From NCBI GenBank assembly GCA_964623265.1, contig CAZUTK010000001.1, positions 1-64,000 on the forward strand: a DNA stretch of 64,000 nucleotides, given 5' to 3'. Both the position numbers and the translations under genes were made by a program. The notes under the pieces are model-generated. The model was not told the origin of the DNA. It ran no database searches and saw only the letters and a program-made list of their open reading frames with translations. Every line of letters starts with the position of its first letter. The first letter of the stretch is position 1. Shown here one piece after another: positions 34,286 to 43,365 of the stretch. This DNA comes from CAZUTK01 sp964623265. GTDB taxonomy: Bacteria > Electryoneota > B3-LCP.

Positions 34286-36090
34286 GCCTTTACCTCGCGT
34301 TCCTCGCGCTTCGCCGCAACCGGATGAATGCACGCCGGAGGGCAGATTTCCGAGCAGAGATTGCATCCTGTGCAAGCGTCGGCGTCAATGACCGGTATGG
34401 GCAGTCTCTTTTCCGTTTCCCGTCCGGAACGGGCGATCGCCGGGCAGCCGATTTTCAGACACACGCCGCAACCGGTGCATTCTTCCGCGACGATCATCAG
34501 CGGCTGGTCTTTCAGCTTCTTGGGAAAAAGCATGCAGGGTCGCGTCGTCACTAAGACCTTGACGCCGGGACGGGTTGCGGCGGCTTTCAAAGTTTTCAAA
34601 GTCTGATCGAAATCGTAGGGATCAAACTCCGCCGCGTAATCTACTCCCAACGCCTGCGCCAGCGCCAGGAAATTCACGGCCTTCGCATCTTCGCCCTGCA
34701 ATGTCTTTCCGGTCGCGGGGTGAGCCTGTCCGCCGGTCATGGCGGTGATGCGATTATCGAGAATGATGATGGTAACTTCGGCTTTATTGTACACGGCATC
34801 GAGCACTCCGGTGATGCCGGAATGCAGAAAGGTCGAGTCCCCGATTACAGCGAAGACGGGGCGTTTCGAACCTTGAACCCGCGCCACTCCGTTCGCCATG
34901 CCGATGGAAGCTCCCATGCAGATGCAGGTATGCAGCGCTTCCAACGGCGGCAGCGCCGCCAGCGTGTAACAGCCGATATCGCCGAACACGTGCGCTCCCA
35001 TCTTGCGCAATGCGTAGAATACCGAGCGGTGTGCGCAGCCGGCGCATAAAACCGGCGGGCGAGGCAAGACGGGAACGGCTTCAGCGAGATCCGAAACCGG
35101 CTCGTCAGCCAGATGCGCAGCCGCAAACCCCTTCTGCACGAGGGTGGGATTAAGCTCGCCGAACACCGGGAAATATCGCTTTCCTTCGCAGGGAATCCCC
35201 GCCGCTTTCAATCCCTCTTCGATAAAGGGTTCAAGTTCCTCCACCACTATAACCCGACTTACTCTGTCAGCAAATTTCTTCAATTTCTGCAAAGGCATCG
35301 GGTAGGAGAATCCGAGCTTGAAGAACGACGCGTCCGGCATCGCTTCCCGGGCGTGTTGATAGGATACCCCCGAAGTCACAATCCCCACTCTCCGGTCGCC
35401 CCACTCGATCCGATTCAGCGGAGTGGTTTCGGAAAACTCCTGCAACGCCCGCAGGCGCTGCAGAACCGCCTGATGACGAGGTTTCGCCCAGTTCGGCATC
35501 ATGACATATTTGGGGATGTTCACTTCGAAACCGGTGACCGAAACTTCCCGCCATTCCTTCAGCACAACCGGTGTCAGCGAATGGGAGATGCGCGTCGTGA
35601 CGCGCAACAGCACCGGGGTATCGAACTTCTCGCTGATCTCCAGAGCCTCCGCCATAAAATCGTAGCATTCCTGGCTGTCGGAAGGTTCTAACATGGGAAT
35701 CTTGGCGAATTTGGCGTAGGTGCGATTGTCCTGCTCATTCTGCGAAGAATGCATCTCGGGGTCATCCGCGGAAACCAGCACGAATCCGCCTTTGACGCCG
35801 GTGTAGGCGAAAGTCATCAGTGGATCGGCGGCGACATTGACGCCCACATGTTTCATGCAGACCATCGTTCGGGCTCCCGCGAGCGAAGCGCCGATGCCGA
35901 CTTCAAACGCCACTTTTTCGTTCGGCGACCATTGCGCCTCGACTCCGGGGAAACGATGGAAGTTTTCGAGGATTTCGGTGGAAGGAGTTCCGGGATATGC
36001 CGCGGCAAAACGGACTCCGGCGGCTTTCGCGCCGTGCGCGATGGCTTCATTGCCGGAGAGGAGCAGTCGTTGAGTTTTTGTTCGTGCCAT
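34282..36090 (-). CDS. iorA: Indolepyruvate:ferredoxin oxidoreductase, alpha subunit
   Basis: 602 residues. Domain order: pyrimidine-binding domain (AYPGTPSTEILE), a long central part with QNEQDNRTYAKFAKIP, TPP-binding domain (GDIGCYTLAALPP, CMGASIGMANG, VIGDSTFLHSG), and a C-terminal ferredoxin-like tail with two [4Fe-4S] motifs (CTGCGVCLKIGCP and CTGCNLCSEICPPAC). It acts in the cytoplasm in aromatic amino acid fermentation or the reverse. ATG 36090 was chosen because the protein then begins right before the domain. Upstream is a 55-bp gap to a membrane protein gene. Confidence 0.93.
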   Translation of the reverse strand: MARTKTQRLLLSGNEAIAHGAKAAGVRFAAAYPGTPSTEILENFHRFPGVEAQWSPNEKVAFEVGIGASLAGARTMVCMKHVGVNVAADPLMTFAYTGVKGGFVLVSADDPEMHSSQNEQDNRTYAKFAKIPMLEPSDSQECYDFMAEALEISEKFDTPVLLRVTTRISHSLTPVVLKEWREVSVTGFEVNIPKYVMMPNWAKPRHQAVLQRLRALQEFSETTPLNRIEWGDRRVGIVTSGVSYQHAREAMPDASFFKLGFSYPMPLQKLKKFADRVSRVIVVEELEPFIEEGLKAAGIPCEGKRYFPVFGELNPTLVQKGFAAAHLADEPVSDLAEAVPVLPRPPVLCAGCAHRSVFYALRKMGAHVFGDIGCYTLAALPPLEALHTCICMGASIGMANGVARVQGSKRPVFAVIGDSTFLHSGITGVLDAVYNKAEVTIIILDNRITAMTGGQAHPATGKTLQGEDAKAVNFLALAQALGVDYAAEFDPYDFDQTLKTLKAAATRPGVKVLVTTRPCMLFPKKLKDQPLMIVAEECTGCGVCLKIGCPAIARSGRETEKRLPIPVIDADACTGCNLCSEICPPACIHPVAAKREEREVKA

Positions 36091-36145
36091 ATCGGTCCAT
36101 TCCGCACCTAATAAGATGCGCGATTTTCTACCATCCGGACAAACC

Positions 36146-38308
36146 TCAAGGATAAAATTCGAAGAGACCCGCTTCCGGGAAACGACGGTCGGAATCAAAC
36201 TTCACCAGCCGGCGAAACTGATTCGGCCGTGCGAGCATCCAGTTCACGGCAGGAGGATAAAAATCCTCTCCGCGGACCAGTTCGCCGCACTTTCGATAGC
36301 GGATACTCACTGAATGAATATCCCTCTCGGTTTTGAGGGGCCATACATTGTAAACGATCCAATCTATATGATTCTTTCGAAGTAGATTCATGAAGGAATC
36401 CTCATCCCAACCCTCATCGGTGTATGCATCCAGCAGAAACAGTCTATTCTGGAGACGCGAACCTAATAGATACAAATTCAAGGCTTCGAAATTCAAACAA
36501 AGAATGTTCTTCGGTTCCGATTCCCCGTTTTCGGCGATCCACGTGTAGATCGGGGGATGATATTCCCGTATGTGTCGCGTCCTTAATTCCGGATAATGAA
36601 CATACAAAGGAGTCAGGATCAGAAGAGCCGCCACCACAGCCCCGGCCATAATAACTTTGATTCCTACCTTGCTCCTCGCTTCAATCGAGAGAAAGCGATT
36701 CATATGATTTCTACAAAGTAAAATGATAGCAGTAACCACGGCGCCGGAAAACAGCGCCCATGCCAGCATCCAACGATGAAAATAGTGATAGAATGAGTAA
36801 TTGGGAAGCAGAAAGCCCAGCAAGAGCAGCGAACAACAGAGGATGACCCATATCCACCCTACTGACTTGTTTTTCAAGCGCCCGGATATTTCCAAAACTC
36901 CCAAAGATGTCCCAACCGTCATCAAGAATATCCCTATGACATAACGACTGTGCTGGATCCAAAAAGGATATACGGCGAAACCAGCATACATCAAAATCGC
37001 TCCCATGGCAACGGCTTTGATCGTCCGCGATTTTGACGAATACCGATGAGATCGCCAAATCAGCCAGAATCCCGCCGCCAGTGCAATCATCGAAATCGAA
37101 ACGCTGAACAGGGGAAGACTTCGCTTCTGAATCCAGAAAATAACTGTGTGATAAAACTGGGGGATTTTTGCGCTTTTCCAGATCGACGATTCGATTTCAG
37201 GCGTTAAGAAAGGGATCGGAGAGGGATAGATCGGCGATCCAGTGATAATCCAATTGCGAAGATATGCAAATCCACCCAACAAAATCCCGCAGACGAGGAA
37301 TAATCCTACGAATTGCAAGACGGTAACTCTTCGATGGTCTTGATCCTGATACCTGCTGATTTCATACAAAGAATACAGGAAAAGAAAAAAGATGCCCGGC
37401 AAGAACGAAATCGCCAGATATTTTGTACCCAGGAAGATCCCGAACGCAATCCCCAGCAGGATAGTTCTGGAAATCGTTTTCATCTCAATGAAATGCAAGA
37501 AATAGTAGAACACCGCCAAAATTGAAAAGATGAAGACTTCATCCACGCCGAAATTTAGGATTCCACGCATCATAGTCCAAGGCATCACCAACGGCAGGAA
37601 TGAAAATAAATAGGCACGAGGAGCGCTTACATCCAGCTTGCGAAGAATCCCGTAGAAGGTCAGCATTATGAGCAGCACGAACGGGATTTCGTAGATGCGC
37701 ATGAAAAACTCGTCGCGAAACGGGAGTAACGTCCAGATCGCTAGGAGATTGCCGTTCAAAGGATAGAAAAAGTTATCATATTTCAAGTGCTGAATATAGT
37801 CTATTAAAGAACCGGATTGTTTTACCAACACTGCGATCGGAAAATGGTAAAATATATTGTCAATGAAAACCGGCGGAGTCTGCAACGAAAGCGCCGATAA
37901 AACCGCGCTTACAAAGACCACTACATATGACATCGTTCGCGTGAAACGATCATACAGGAAAAGTTCCCAGATGCATTTGCAGTATAGGACGATTTCGTCG
38001 AGAATTGAGCTAAAAGCAGAAAAGTTTGGCGAAGAGCGGGTGATGACGAGGACGACGATTGTCGTCAGAAGGATTTCACCCAGAACGAAAAGGAATGTCA
38101 GCAGTTTTAAAGAACCGGCGATGGTCTCCTGTAAGATGATCTGGACAATGCTCAGCAAAAAAAGAATGGAAAATCTTTCGCTGACGCGATTCGTGTAAAA
38201 GAAAGCTCCCAGCAGACGAAAAGAGTTGTACCAGATCAGCAGGTTCGCGCCGAGAAAAATGAAGAAGGACGCGATAAAATGAAGCGATATCGTCAGCGTG
38301 TCATCCAT
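36146..38308 (-). CDS. Polytopic membrane protein, probable GT-C-like glycosyltransferase
   Basis: 720 residues with about 13 hydrophobic segments over residues 1-580 and a soluble C-terminal domain of about 130. The first long extracytoplasmic loop contains TPPVFIDNIFYHFP and DNFFYPLNGN, resembling the D-x-x-YH acidic loop of GT-C glycosyltransferases and the PMT_2 group. FGVDEVFIFSILAVFYYFLH is another conserved-looking block. Base composition is slightly more AT-rich than its neighbours. No partner gene is obvious. The ATG is clear but no ribosome site was recognised. Alternative reading: a uncharacterised integral membrane protein. Confidence 0.65.
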   Translation of the reverse strand: MDDTLTISLHFIASFFIFLGANLLIWYNSFRLLGAFFYTNRVSERFSILFLLSIVQIILQETIAGSLKLLTFLFVLGEILLTTIVVLVITRSSPNFSAFSSILDEIVLYCKCIWELFLYDRFTRTMSYVVVFVSAVLSALSLQTPPVFIDNIFYHFPIAVLVKQSGSLIDYIQHLKYDNFFYPLNGNLLAIWTLLPFRDEFFMRIYEIPFVLLIMLTFYGILRKLDVSAPRAYLFSFLPLVMPWTMMRGILNFGVDEVFIFSILAVFYYFLHFIEMKTISRTILLGIAFGIFLGTKYLAISFLPGIFFLFLYSLYEISRYQDQDHRRVTVLQFVGLFLVCGILLGGFAYLRNWIITGSPIYPSPIPFLTPEIESSIWKSAKIPQFYHTVIFWIQKRSLPLFSVSISMIALAAGFWLIWRSHRYSSKSRTIKAVAMGAILMYAGFAVYPFWIQHSRYVIGIFLMTVGTSLGVLEISGRLKNKSVGWIWVILCCSLLLLGFLLPNYSFYHYFHRWMLAWALFSGAVVTAIILLCRNHMNRFLSIEARSKVGIKVIMAGAVVAALLILTPLYVHYPELRTRHIREYHPPIYTWIAENGESEPKNILCLNFEALNLYLLGSRLQNRLFLLDAYTDEGWDEDSFMNLLRKNHIDWIVYNVWPLKTERDIHSVSIRYRKCGELVRGEDFYPPAVNWMLARPNQFRRLVKFDSDRRFPEAGLFEFYP

Positions 38309-38334
38309 GAACGATGGTCGGTTGCCTTCGGATT

Positions 38335-39495
38335 CTATGTGAACGCCGCCAAACCGGTCAATTCCTGCCCCAGAATCAGCGTGTGAATATCGTGTGTGCC
38401 TTCATAAGTGAACACCGATTCCAGATTGTTCATATGGCGGATGATGTTGTAGTCGTCGCAGATGCCGGATGCTCCCAAAATATCGCGGCAAACTCGCGCG
38501 ATCTTCAACGCTGCTTCAACATTGTTGCGCTTCGCCATAGAAATAGCCGCGGGCTTGGCTCTGCCGCGATCCATCAACTGCCCCAACCGCAGACAGAGGA
38601 GCTGCGCGTTGGTGATGTCGGTCCACATTTGCGCCAATTTTGCCTGCACCAATTGAAATCCGGCGATAGGCCGGTCGAACTGGATGCGGGTGCGGGCGTA
38701 TTCCAGCGTCTCTTCGAAGCAGGCTTGAGCGGCTCCGATCGCACCCCAGGCGATGGAATAGCGCGCCTGATTCAAACACATCAGAGGCGCCTTCAATCCC
38801 CGCGCGGCGGGCAATTCATTCTGAAGCGGAATCCGACAATCATCGAGATGGATTTCGCTGCTGACGGATACCCGCAGCGACCATTTGCCGGTAATTTCCG
38901 GCGCCGAGAACCCCGGAGTTCCCCTCTCAATCAGAAATCCCCGGATTTGATCCTCTTCGTCCTTCGCCCAGACCAGAGCCAGATGGGCGATGCCGGCATT
39001 GGTGGACCAGCGCTTGACGCCGTTCAACACCCAGGAATCGCCGTCTCTGCGGGCGCGGGTGATGATGCCGCCGGGATTGGATCCGAAATCCGGCTCCGTC
39101 AGCCCGAAACACCCGATGATTTCACCTTTCGCCATCAGGGGAAGCCACCTGTCCTTCTGCTCCTGACTCCCGAACGTCAGGATCGGATACATGCAGAGCC
39201 CGTTCTGGACGGACATGAAGCTGCGAAAGCCGGAGTCCGCGCGCTCCAGTTCCTGAGCAATCAAACCGTATGCGATGTAATTCACTCCGGCGCAGCCGTA
39301 GCCCTGAATCGTGGATCCCAGCAGACCCAGATCCGCCATCTTGGGGATGAGTTCGGTCGGGAAGCGGGCTTCCCGGTTCCATTGGCGGATTCCGGGCATA
39401 ATGTGGTCTTTCACGAAGGCGCGCACCGTATCCCGCACGGCGAGTTCGTCCTCCGTGAACAAAGACTCGATCTCATATAGATCCGGGTAATTCAT
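38335..39495 (-). CDS. gcdH: Glutaryl-CoA dehydrogenase (acyl-CoA dehydrogenase family)
   Basis: 386 residues, normal length. FAD enzyme that oxidises and decarboxylates glutaryl-CoA to crotonyl-CoA. Along its length it carries the blocks typical of glutaryl-CoA dehydrogenase: FRSFMSVQNGLCMYP, GEIIGCFGLTEPDFGSNPGG, WVLNGVKRWSTNAGIAHLAL, CLNQARYSIAWGAIGAA and the catalytic-base Glu in YEGTHDIHTLILG. It is electron-transfer-flavoprotein-dependent in known systems; ETF genes are not in the window. The crotonase at 43366-44148 would hydrate its product. Whether it decarboxylates cannot be told from sequence alone. Start ATG 39495 is clear, ribosome site weak. Confidence 0.88.
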   Translation of the reverse strand: MNYPDLYEIESLFTEDELAVRDTVRAFVKDHIMPGIRQWNREARFPTELIPKMADLGLLGSTIQGYGCAGVNYIAYGLIAQELERADSGFRSFMSVQNGLCMYPILTFGSQEQKDRWLPLMAKGEIIGCFGLTEPDFGSNPGGIITRARRDGDSWVLNGVKRWSTNAGIAHLALVWAKDEEDQIRGFLIERGTPGFSAPEITGKWSLRVSVSSEIHLDDCRIPLQNELPAARGLKAPLMCLNQARYSIAWGAIGAAQACFEETLEYARTRIQFDRPIAGFQLVQAKLAQMWTDITNAQLLCLRLGQLMDRGRAKPAAISMAKRNNVEAALKIARVCRDILGASGICDDYNIIRHMNNLESVFTYEGTHDIHTLILGQELTGLAAFT

Positions 39496-39558
39496 CCGCG
39501 TTCAACCACAGGATTTTCCATACAATTGAACAGAATGCTTCGGAATTCTTCACCGAAT

Positions 39559-40062
39559 TCACACTGCGGGCGGCTGCATACCATATTCCGCCCATTCTTC
39601 CAGCGCAGGTCCATAAACGCCGGGCACTTTCAATCCCGCCTGCCGCATCAATATCGTCATCTGACCGCGGTGATGAATTTCGTGGAGGATCAAACCCATC
39701 AAGGATTCACCGCGCTTCCAGCGCTCGCCGTACATCTCATCCTCGACCGCTAGGGTGGAATCCGTCCACTTTGATTGAACCTGTTCTAAAAGCGTTCCGG
39801 CAACTTGCTGATAGGCTCGAAAGATCTCCCCCGCTCGCTGGGGAACCGGATCTGTGTGCTGGGCTCCCTTGAATTCCAATCCGGTTCTGCTCATCATTTC
39901 GGGGATGGTCGTGACGACGTGCCACGCTATGCGTCCCAAGGTGCGATTGCCGGGGACGACTAGACGATCCAGCGATGAATCGGTCAACTGATTCAGGATC
40001 TTTTGCGTGGCGGCGGATTCTCTGAGCCAGAGGGTTTCGAATTCTGAAATGGTGTGAATCAT
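39559..40062 (-). CDS. DinB-like four-helix protein (DinB/YfiT metalloenzyme superfamily)
   Basis: 167 residues, standard DinB size. Metal-binding histidines: the first in GRIAWHVVTTIPEMM and two in the HEIHHRGQM block, an exact match to the DinB three-His arrangement. The superfamily includes thiol-dependent transferases and damage-inducible proteins of unknown role. ATG 40062 follows GGAG with a 7-nt spacer. It is separated from neighbours on both sides (63 bp and 315 bp), so likely has its own promoter. I do not know the substrate. Confidence 0.85.
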   Translation of the reverse strand: MIHTISEFETLWLRESAATQKILNQLTDSSLDRLVVPGNRTLGRIAWHVVTTIPEMMSRTGLEFKGAQHTDPVPQRAGEIFRAYQQVAGTLLEQVQSKWTDSTLAVEDEMYGERWKRGESLMGLILHEIHHRGQMTILMRQAGLKVPGVYGPALEEWAEYGMQPPAV

Positions 40063-40377
40063 AGAGCAACTCCATGGTTTCAGGAGCACCGTCAGGTGGA
40101 TGTCCTGACAGAGCCGCCATTTTCTTTCTTCTTCAGACCCCGAGTAAGTTTCTCGCTTCCTCCATCACGTCCGCCCGGTTTACGCTGAACGAAATCCTCT
40201 AAACCTCTCACGATGGGCGTTTGGTGAATACTCTTGTGAAGGTCGCCAGGGACGTTCACTAAAACACGAACCGCTATTAGTATGGTTTCATAAAAAATTC
40301 GCCCGTACCTCCGTAAGGTTGGCTCTCAATGAACCGTAAGAGTCCGCTTGTGGTAGCTTAAATCCGTTTTCGCTCAT
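40063..40377. other. Gene-free stretch with several hairpins (possible structured RNA)
   Basis: No credible reading frame. From 40236 to 40345 there are consecutive hairpins: GTGAAGGTC (40236-40244) with GACGTTCAC (40251-40259), one C-C/G-G mismatch and a 6-nt loop; GAACC/GGTTTC (about 40268-40289); ACCT/AGGT with loop CCGTA (40307-40319); GGCTCT/AGAGtCC (40321-40345). The region lies after the Ptb-family gene stop and before dinB, so transcription from either side could include it. It does not match tmRNA, 4.5S or 6S RNA or c-di-GMP riboswitch cores as I know them. Identity unknown. Confidence 0.45.
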
Positions 40378-41313
40378 CTATATTGTTTTCTTACTCTGAA
40401 GCAAAAGGATCGCCAGAGCAATGGAATTCACCCGCGAATCCGCGGGTTCGTAACGCGAATTCAGGATGATCGGGCTCTTTCCGCCGATCACCAGTCCGGC
40501 GGACGGCGAATTCCCGTAAAGCATAATGGTCTTATATAAAGTGTGACTGGCTTCAATCGTATTCGTTATGACGATATCCGCTTTGCCGGCGACTTCGCCG
40601 CAAACTTTCTTCTCCCGGGCGACCACTTCGAAAAGCGCCACATCGAAAGAGAGCGGTCCATCCACGATGCAATCGCCGAATTGTCCTCGGTCGGACATCT
40701 TCGCCATGACGGCACCTGTGATCGCCGTCGCCATTCCGGGATAGACCAGTTCAACGCCGGAAAGCAGCGCCACGCGCGGCTTCTCTATGCCCAAAGCCCG
40801 CGCTGTGCAGACGGCATTCGCGATGATGTCCGGCATAATCTCCAGATTGGGTGCGACGTTGATCCACCCGTCGCTGACGATCAGAAACCGCCCCAGTGCT
40901 TGGGGATGAAACACGCCGACGTGCGACCAAACCCGCCCGCTCTTGAAGCCCAGACTTTCCTGAGCGACGACGAAGAGAAATTCGGACGAGGCGACAGCAC
41001 CGCGCATCAACAAATCCGCTTCCCCGGCTACCACCAGTCGAACTGCGCCGGCGACTGTTCGCTGAGGATTTAGATCATTCACAATTTCGTATCGAGAACT
41101 ATCCACACCGGCGGCTTTTGCGGCGTTCTTGATCTTGCCTGAATTGCCCAGGAGCACAGGCACAATCAAGCCCAGATCCACTGCCATCTGAATGCTTTTC
41201 AGCGCGGCGACATCATCCGCGCCGGCAAGAGCCAGTCTTGCCGGACCACTTTTTTTCACGATTTCGAGCGAGGCTCGAATCACTTCATCAAAATCAGAAA
41301 TGCGACTCAACAT
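40378..41313 (-). CDS. Phosphate butyryltransferase/acetyltransferase-family protein, copy A
   Basis: 311 residues, the length of Ptb (short form of the PTA_PTB family). Motifs include LMRGAVASSEFLFVVAQESLG, HVGVFHPQALGRFLIVSDG, INVAPNLEIMPDIIANAV and DCIVDGPLSFDVAL, the last being the Ptb/Pta active-site block. Ptb moves an acyl group from acyl-CoA to phosphate, and butyrate kinase then makes ATP. The start ATG 41313 follows GGAGAACGAGC, overlapping the upstream paralogue by 20 bp. Highly coupled with copy B and buk. Acyl specificity cannot be told. Confidence 0.85.
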   Translation of the reverse strand: MLSRISDFDEVIRASLEIVKKSGPARLALAGADDVAALKSIQMAVDLGLIVPVLLGNSGKIKNAAKAAGVDSSRYEIVNDLNPQRTVAGAVRLVVAGEADLLMRGAVASSEFLFVVAQESLGFKSGRVWSHVGVFHPQALGRFLIVSDGWINVAPNLEIMPDIIANAVCTARALGIEKPRVALLSGVELVYPGMATAITGAVMAKMSDRGQFGDCIVDGPLSFDVALFEVVAREKKVCGEVAGKADIVITNTIEASHTLYKTIMLYGNSPSAGLVIGGKSPIILNSRYEPADSRVNSIALAILLLQSKKTI

Positions 41314-42262
41314 GCTCGTTCTCCCCGGAAAGGTAATCGGATAATACGACAGCGATGGAAACCGACGCCAATTTATTGCGCGGCGGATCGGTGCGGCTGA
41401 CCAGCGATACCGGCACGGCGGCACCGACGATGACTCCGCAGAAGACGGCATCGCCGAATAGGATCAGGGCTTTGCCGCAAAGATTCCCTTCATCGAAGCT
41501 GTTGACCACGAGAACATCCGCCTGGCCGGCGATGGGGCTGGCGATTCCGTGCTGTTCGCAGACTTCCGGCACAGTTGCGGCGTCGAGCGTCAAAGGACCA
41601 TCCACGATGGCGTTGCCGAAACGACCGCGCTGTCCCATCTTGGCGATGATTGCGTTTTCGCTGCTGTGAGGCATAGATAAATCCACCTGGTCTGTCGCGG
41701 CGAGCAATGCAATGCGCGGCGTCTCGATCCCCAGGGCTCGGGATACGGTCACGGCGTTCTCGATGATCCGGATTTTCTGCTTCAGGTCGGGCGCGACCAC
41801 CATGCCGCCGTCGGTGATGTTCAGCAGGCGCGGATAGGCGGGAAAGGACATCACGGCGCAGTGCGAGATCACTTCAGAGCGCCTCAATCCGCGCTCTTTC
41901 ACCAGCACGGCTTTCAGAAGCGTCGAAGTGGGCAGAAATCCTTTCATGATGACGTCGGCTTCTTTCGCCACGGCGATGTCCGCCGCCAAAGCGGCGGCGG
42001 AAGCGGCATCTTGCGCAGGGCGAATCGAGAAATCCGCCAAGTCCAAATTCAGCGATTCCGCTAGCTTCTGAATTCGGTCGCGATCTCCGATGAGAATCGC
42101 GTCCGCGATCCCTTTTTCCCGAGCATCGCAGACCGCCTGCAGCACCGCGGCATCTTCGGCGGCAGCGACGACCACGCGCCGCATCCGCCTGCGGCTGATC
42201 TCCTGAGCGCGCGCTACCACACCCTGCCAATCCTGAATGGGAAGATTTCCGGAATTCACCAT
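41294..42262 (-). CDS. Phosphate butyryltransferase/acetyltransferase-family protein, copy B
   Basis: 322 residues. Shares the plan of copy A: MKGFLPTSTLLKAVLVKERG, HCAVMSFPAYPRLLNITDGG, APDLKQKIRIIENAV, NAIVDGPLTLDAAT. The substitution pattern differs from copy A (identity moderate by eye), so the pair may differ in acyl-chain preference or form a heteromer. Starts 6 bp after the buk stop; its end overlaps copy A by 20 bp. Having two Ptb paralogues in a row beside one kinase is less common than a single ptb-buk pair. Confidence 0.85.
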   Translation of the reverse strand: MVNSGNLPIQDWQGVVARAQEISRRRMRRVVVAAAEDAAVLQAVCDAREKGIADAILIGDRDRIQKLAESLNLDLADFSIRPAQDAASAAALAADIAVAKEADVIMKGFLPTSTLLKAVLVKERGLRRSEVISHCAVMSFPAYPRLLNITDGGMVVAPDLKQKIRIIENAVTVSRALGIETPRIALLAATDQVDLSMPHSSENAIIAKMGQRGRFGNAIVDGPLTLDAATVPEVCEQHGIASPIAGQADVLVVNSFDEGNLCGKALILFGDAVFCGVIVGAAVPVSLVSRTDPPRNKLASVSIAVVLSDYLSGENEHVESHF

Positions 42263-42267
42263 AACGT

Positions 42268-43332
42268 TCAGTAAGTCTTCGCCTCTTCTTTCCCCTGCAA
42301 TACTCGAAACGCCCCCAGAGCCAGCGCCTCCATCTCCTTCTCGCCGGCGATGACGAATATCTTTCCCAAATAACTGATGTATTCCTTCAATCCGGTCGTC
42401 AGCCGCGTCGAATGCGCCATCCCGCCGGTCAAGATGATCCCATCCAGGTCGCCCTTCAGGACAGCCGCCATAGCGCCGATTTCCTTCGCGATTTGATAGA
42501 TCATCGCATCGTAATAAAGCCGAGCTTCAGGATCGCCTGCTTCGATACGCCGCTCGATTTCCACCAGGTCGGAAGTGCCCAGATAGCCTTTTAATCCCGA
42601 TTCCGTGGAGAGCTTTTGCAAAAGCCTTTCCTCGTTGAAGTTGCCGGAGAAACACAATTTCACCAGAGCGCCGATGGGTAAAGCACCGGCGCGTTCCGGC
42701 GAGAAGGGTCCCATCCCCAGCAAGCCGTCGTTAACGTCGCAAATCCGACCCCCTTGCAAGGCGCAGATCGAGAGCCCGCCGCCCATATGTGCGACGACGA
42801 ATCGTGTCTCTTCAATGCTCTTGCCGATCATCGCGGCGGCTTCGCGCGCGGTCGCCTTGATGTTCAAAGCGTGCGACCGACATTTGCGCTGAATTTCCGG
42901 GACGCCGGAAATCCGAGCCAGATCGGTGAACTCATCCACCGTCACCGGATCCACGACGAAACAGGGGATATCCAGCTTACGCGCGAAGTGGTGACTCAGG
43001 ATGGCGCCCAGGTTGGAAGCGTGGTTGCTGTATTTTCCGGAGCGCAGATCCTCCAGCATCCGTTGATTGATGAAATACGTCCCGCCTTCCAACGGCCGAA
43101 GGGGACCGCCGCGCCCCACCACCGCCGCCAGCTTTTCTTCCGTCAACCAGTCCCCCACTGCTTCTTCCACCGCGTTTTTGCGCAGTTCGAATTGATCCAC
43201 GACCCGGGGATAGCGGGCAAGTTCCTCGGAAGGGTGGGCGATCGTCTGCTGGAGCAGAGGTCCCGTTAAGCTCCAGACGGCAATTTTCGTCGAGGTGGAA
43301 CCAGGATTGATGACTAAGACTGCGGAATTCAT
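42268..43332 (-). CDS. buk: Butyrate kinase
   Basis: 354 residues, standard length. ASKHA-fold acyl kinase: phosphate-1 motif VINPGSTSTKIAVW, FVVAHMGGGLSICAL, RAGALPIGALVKLCFSG and the C-terminal adenosine block GIILTGGMAHSTRLTTGLKEYI. Converts butyryl-phosphate and ADP to butyrate and ATP (or related branched acids). Operon: crotonase, buk, Ptb-family B, Ptb-family A on the minus strand with tight spacing (33, 5 and overlap). ATG 43332. Confidence 0.93.
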   Translation of the reverse strand: MNSAVLVINPGSTSTKIAVWSLTGPLLQQTIAHPSEELARYPRVVDQFELRKNAVEEAVGDWLTEEKLAAVVGRGGPLRPLEGGTYFINQRMLEDLRSGKYSNHASNLGAILSHHFARKLDIPCFVVDPVTVDEFTDLARISGVPEIQRKCRSHALNIKATAREAAAMIGKSIEETRFVVAHMGGGLSICALQGGRICDVNDGLLGMGPFSPERAGALPIGALVKLCFSGNFNEERLLQKLSTESGLKGYLGTSDLVEIERRIEAGDPEARLYYDAMIYQIAKEIGAMAAVLKGDLDGIILTGGMAHSTRLTTGLKEYISYLGKIFVIAGEKEMEALALGAFRVLQGKEEAKTY

Positions 43333-43365
43333 AAAGTCGGTTGACTCCGATGGATCGCACGTGCC

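Noticed and set aside
38314..39480. A 388-codon open frame on the plus strand
   Set aside because: Antisense to glutaryl-CoA dehydrogenase with matching length; shadow composition.
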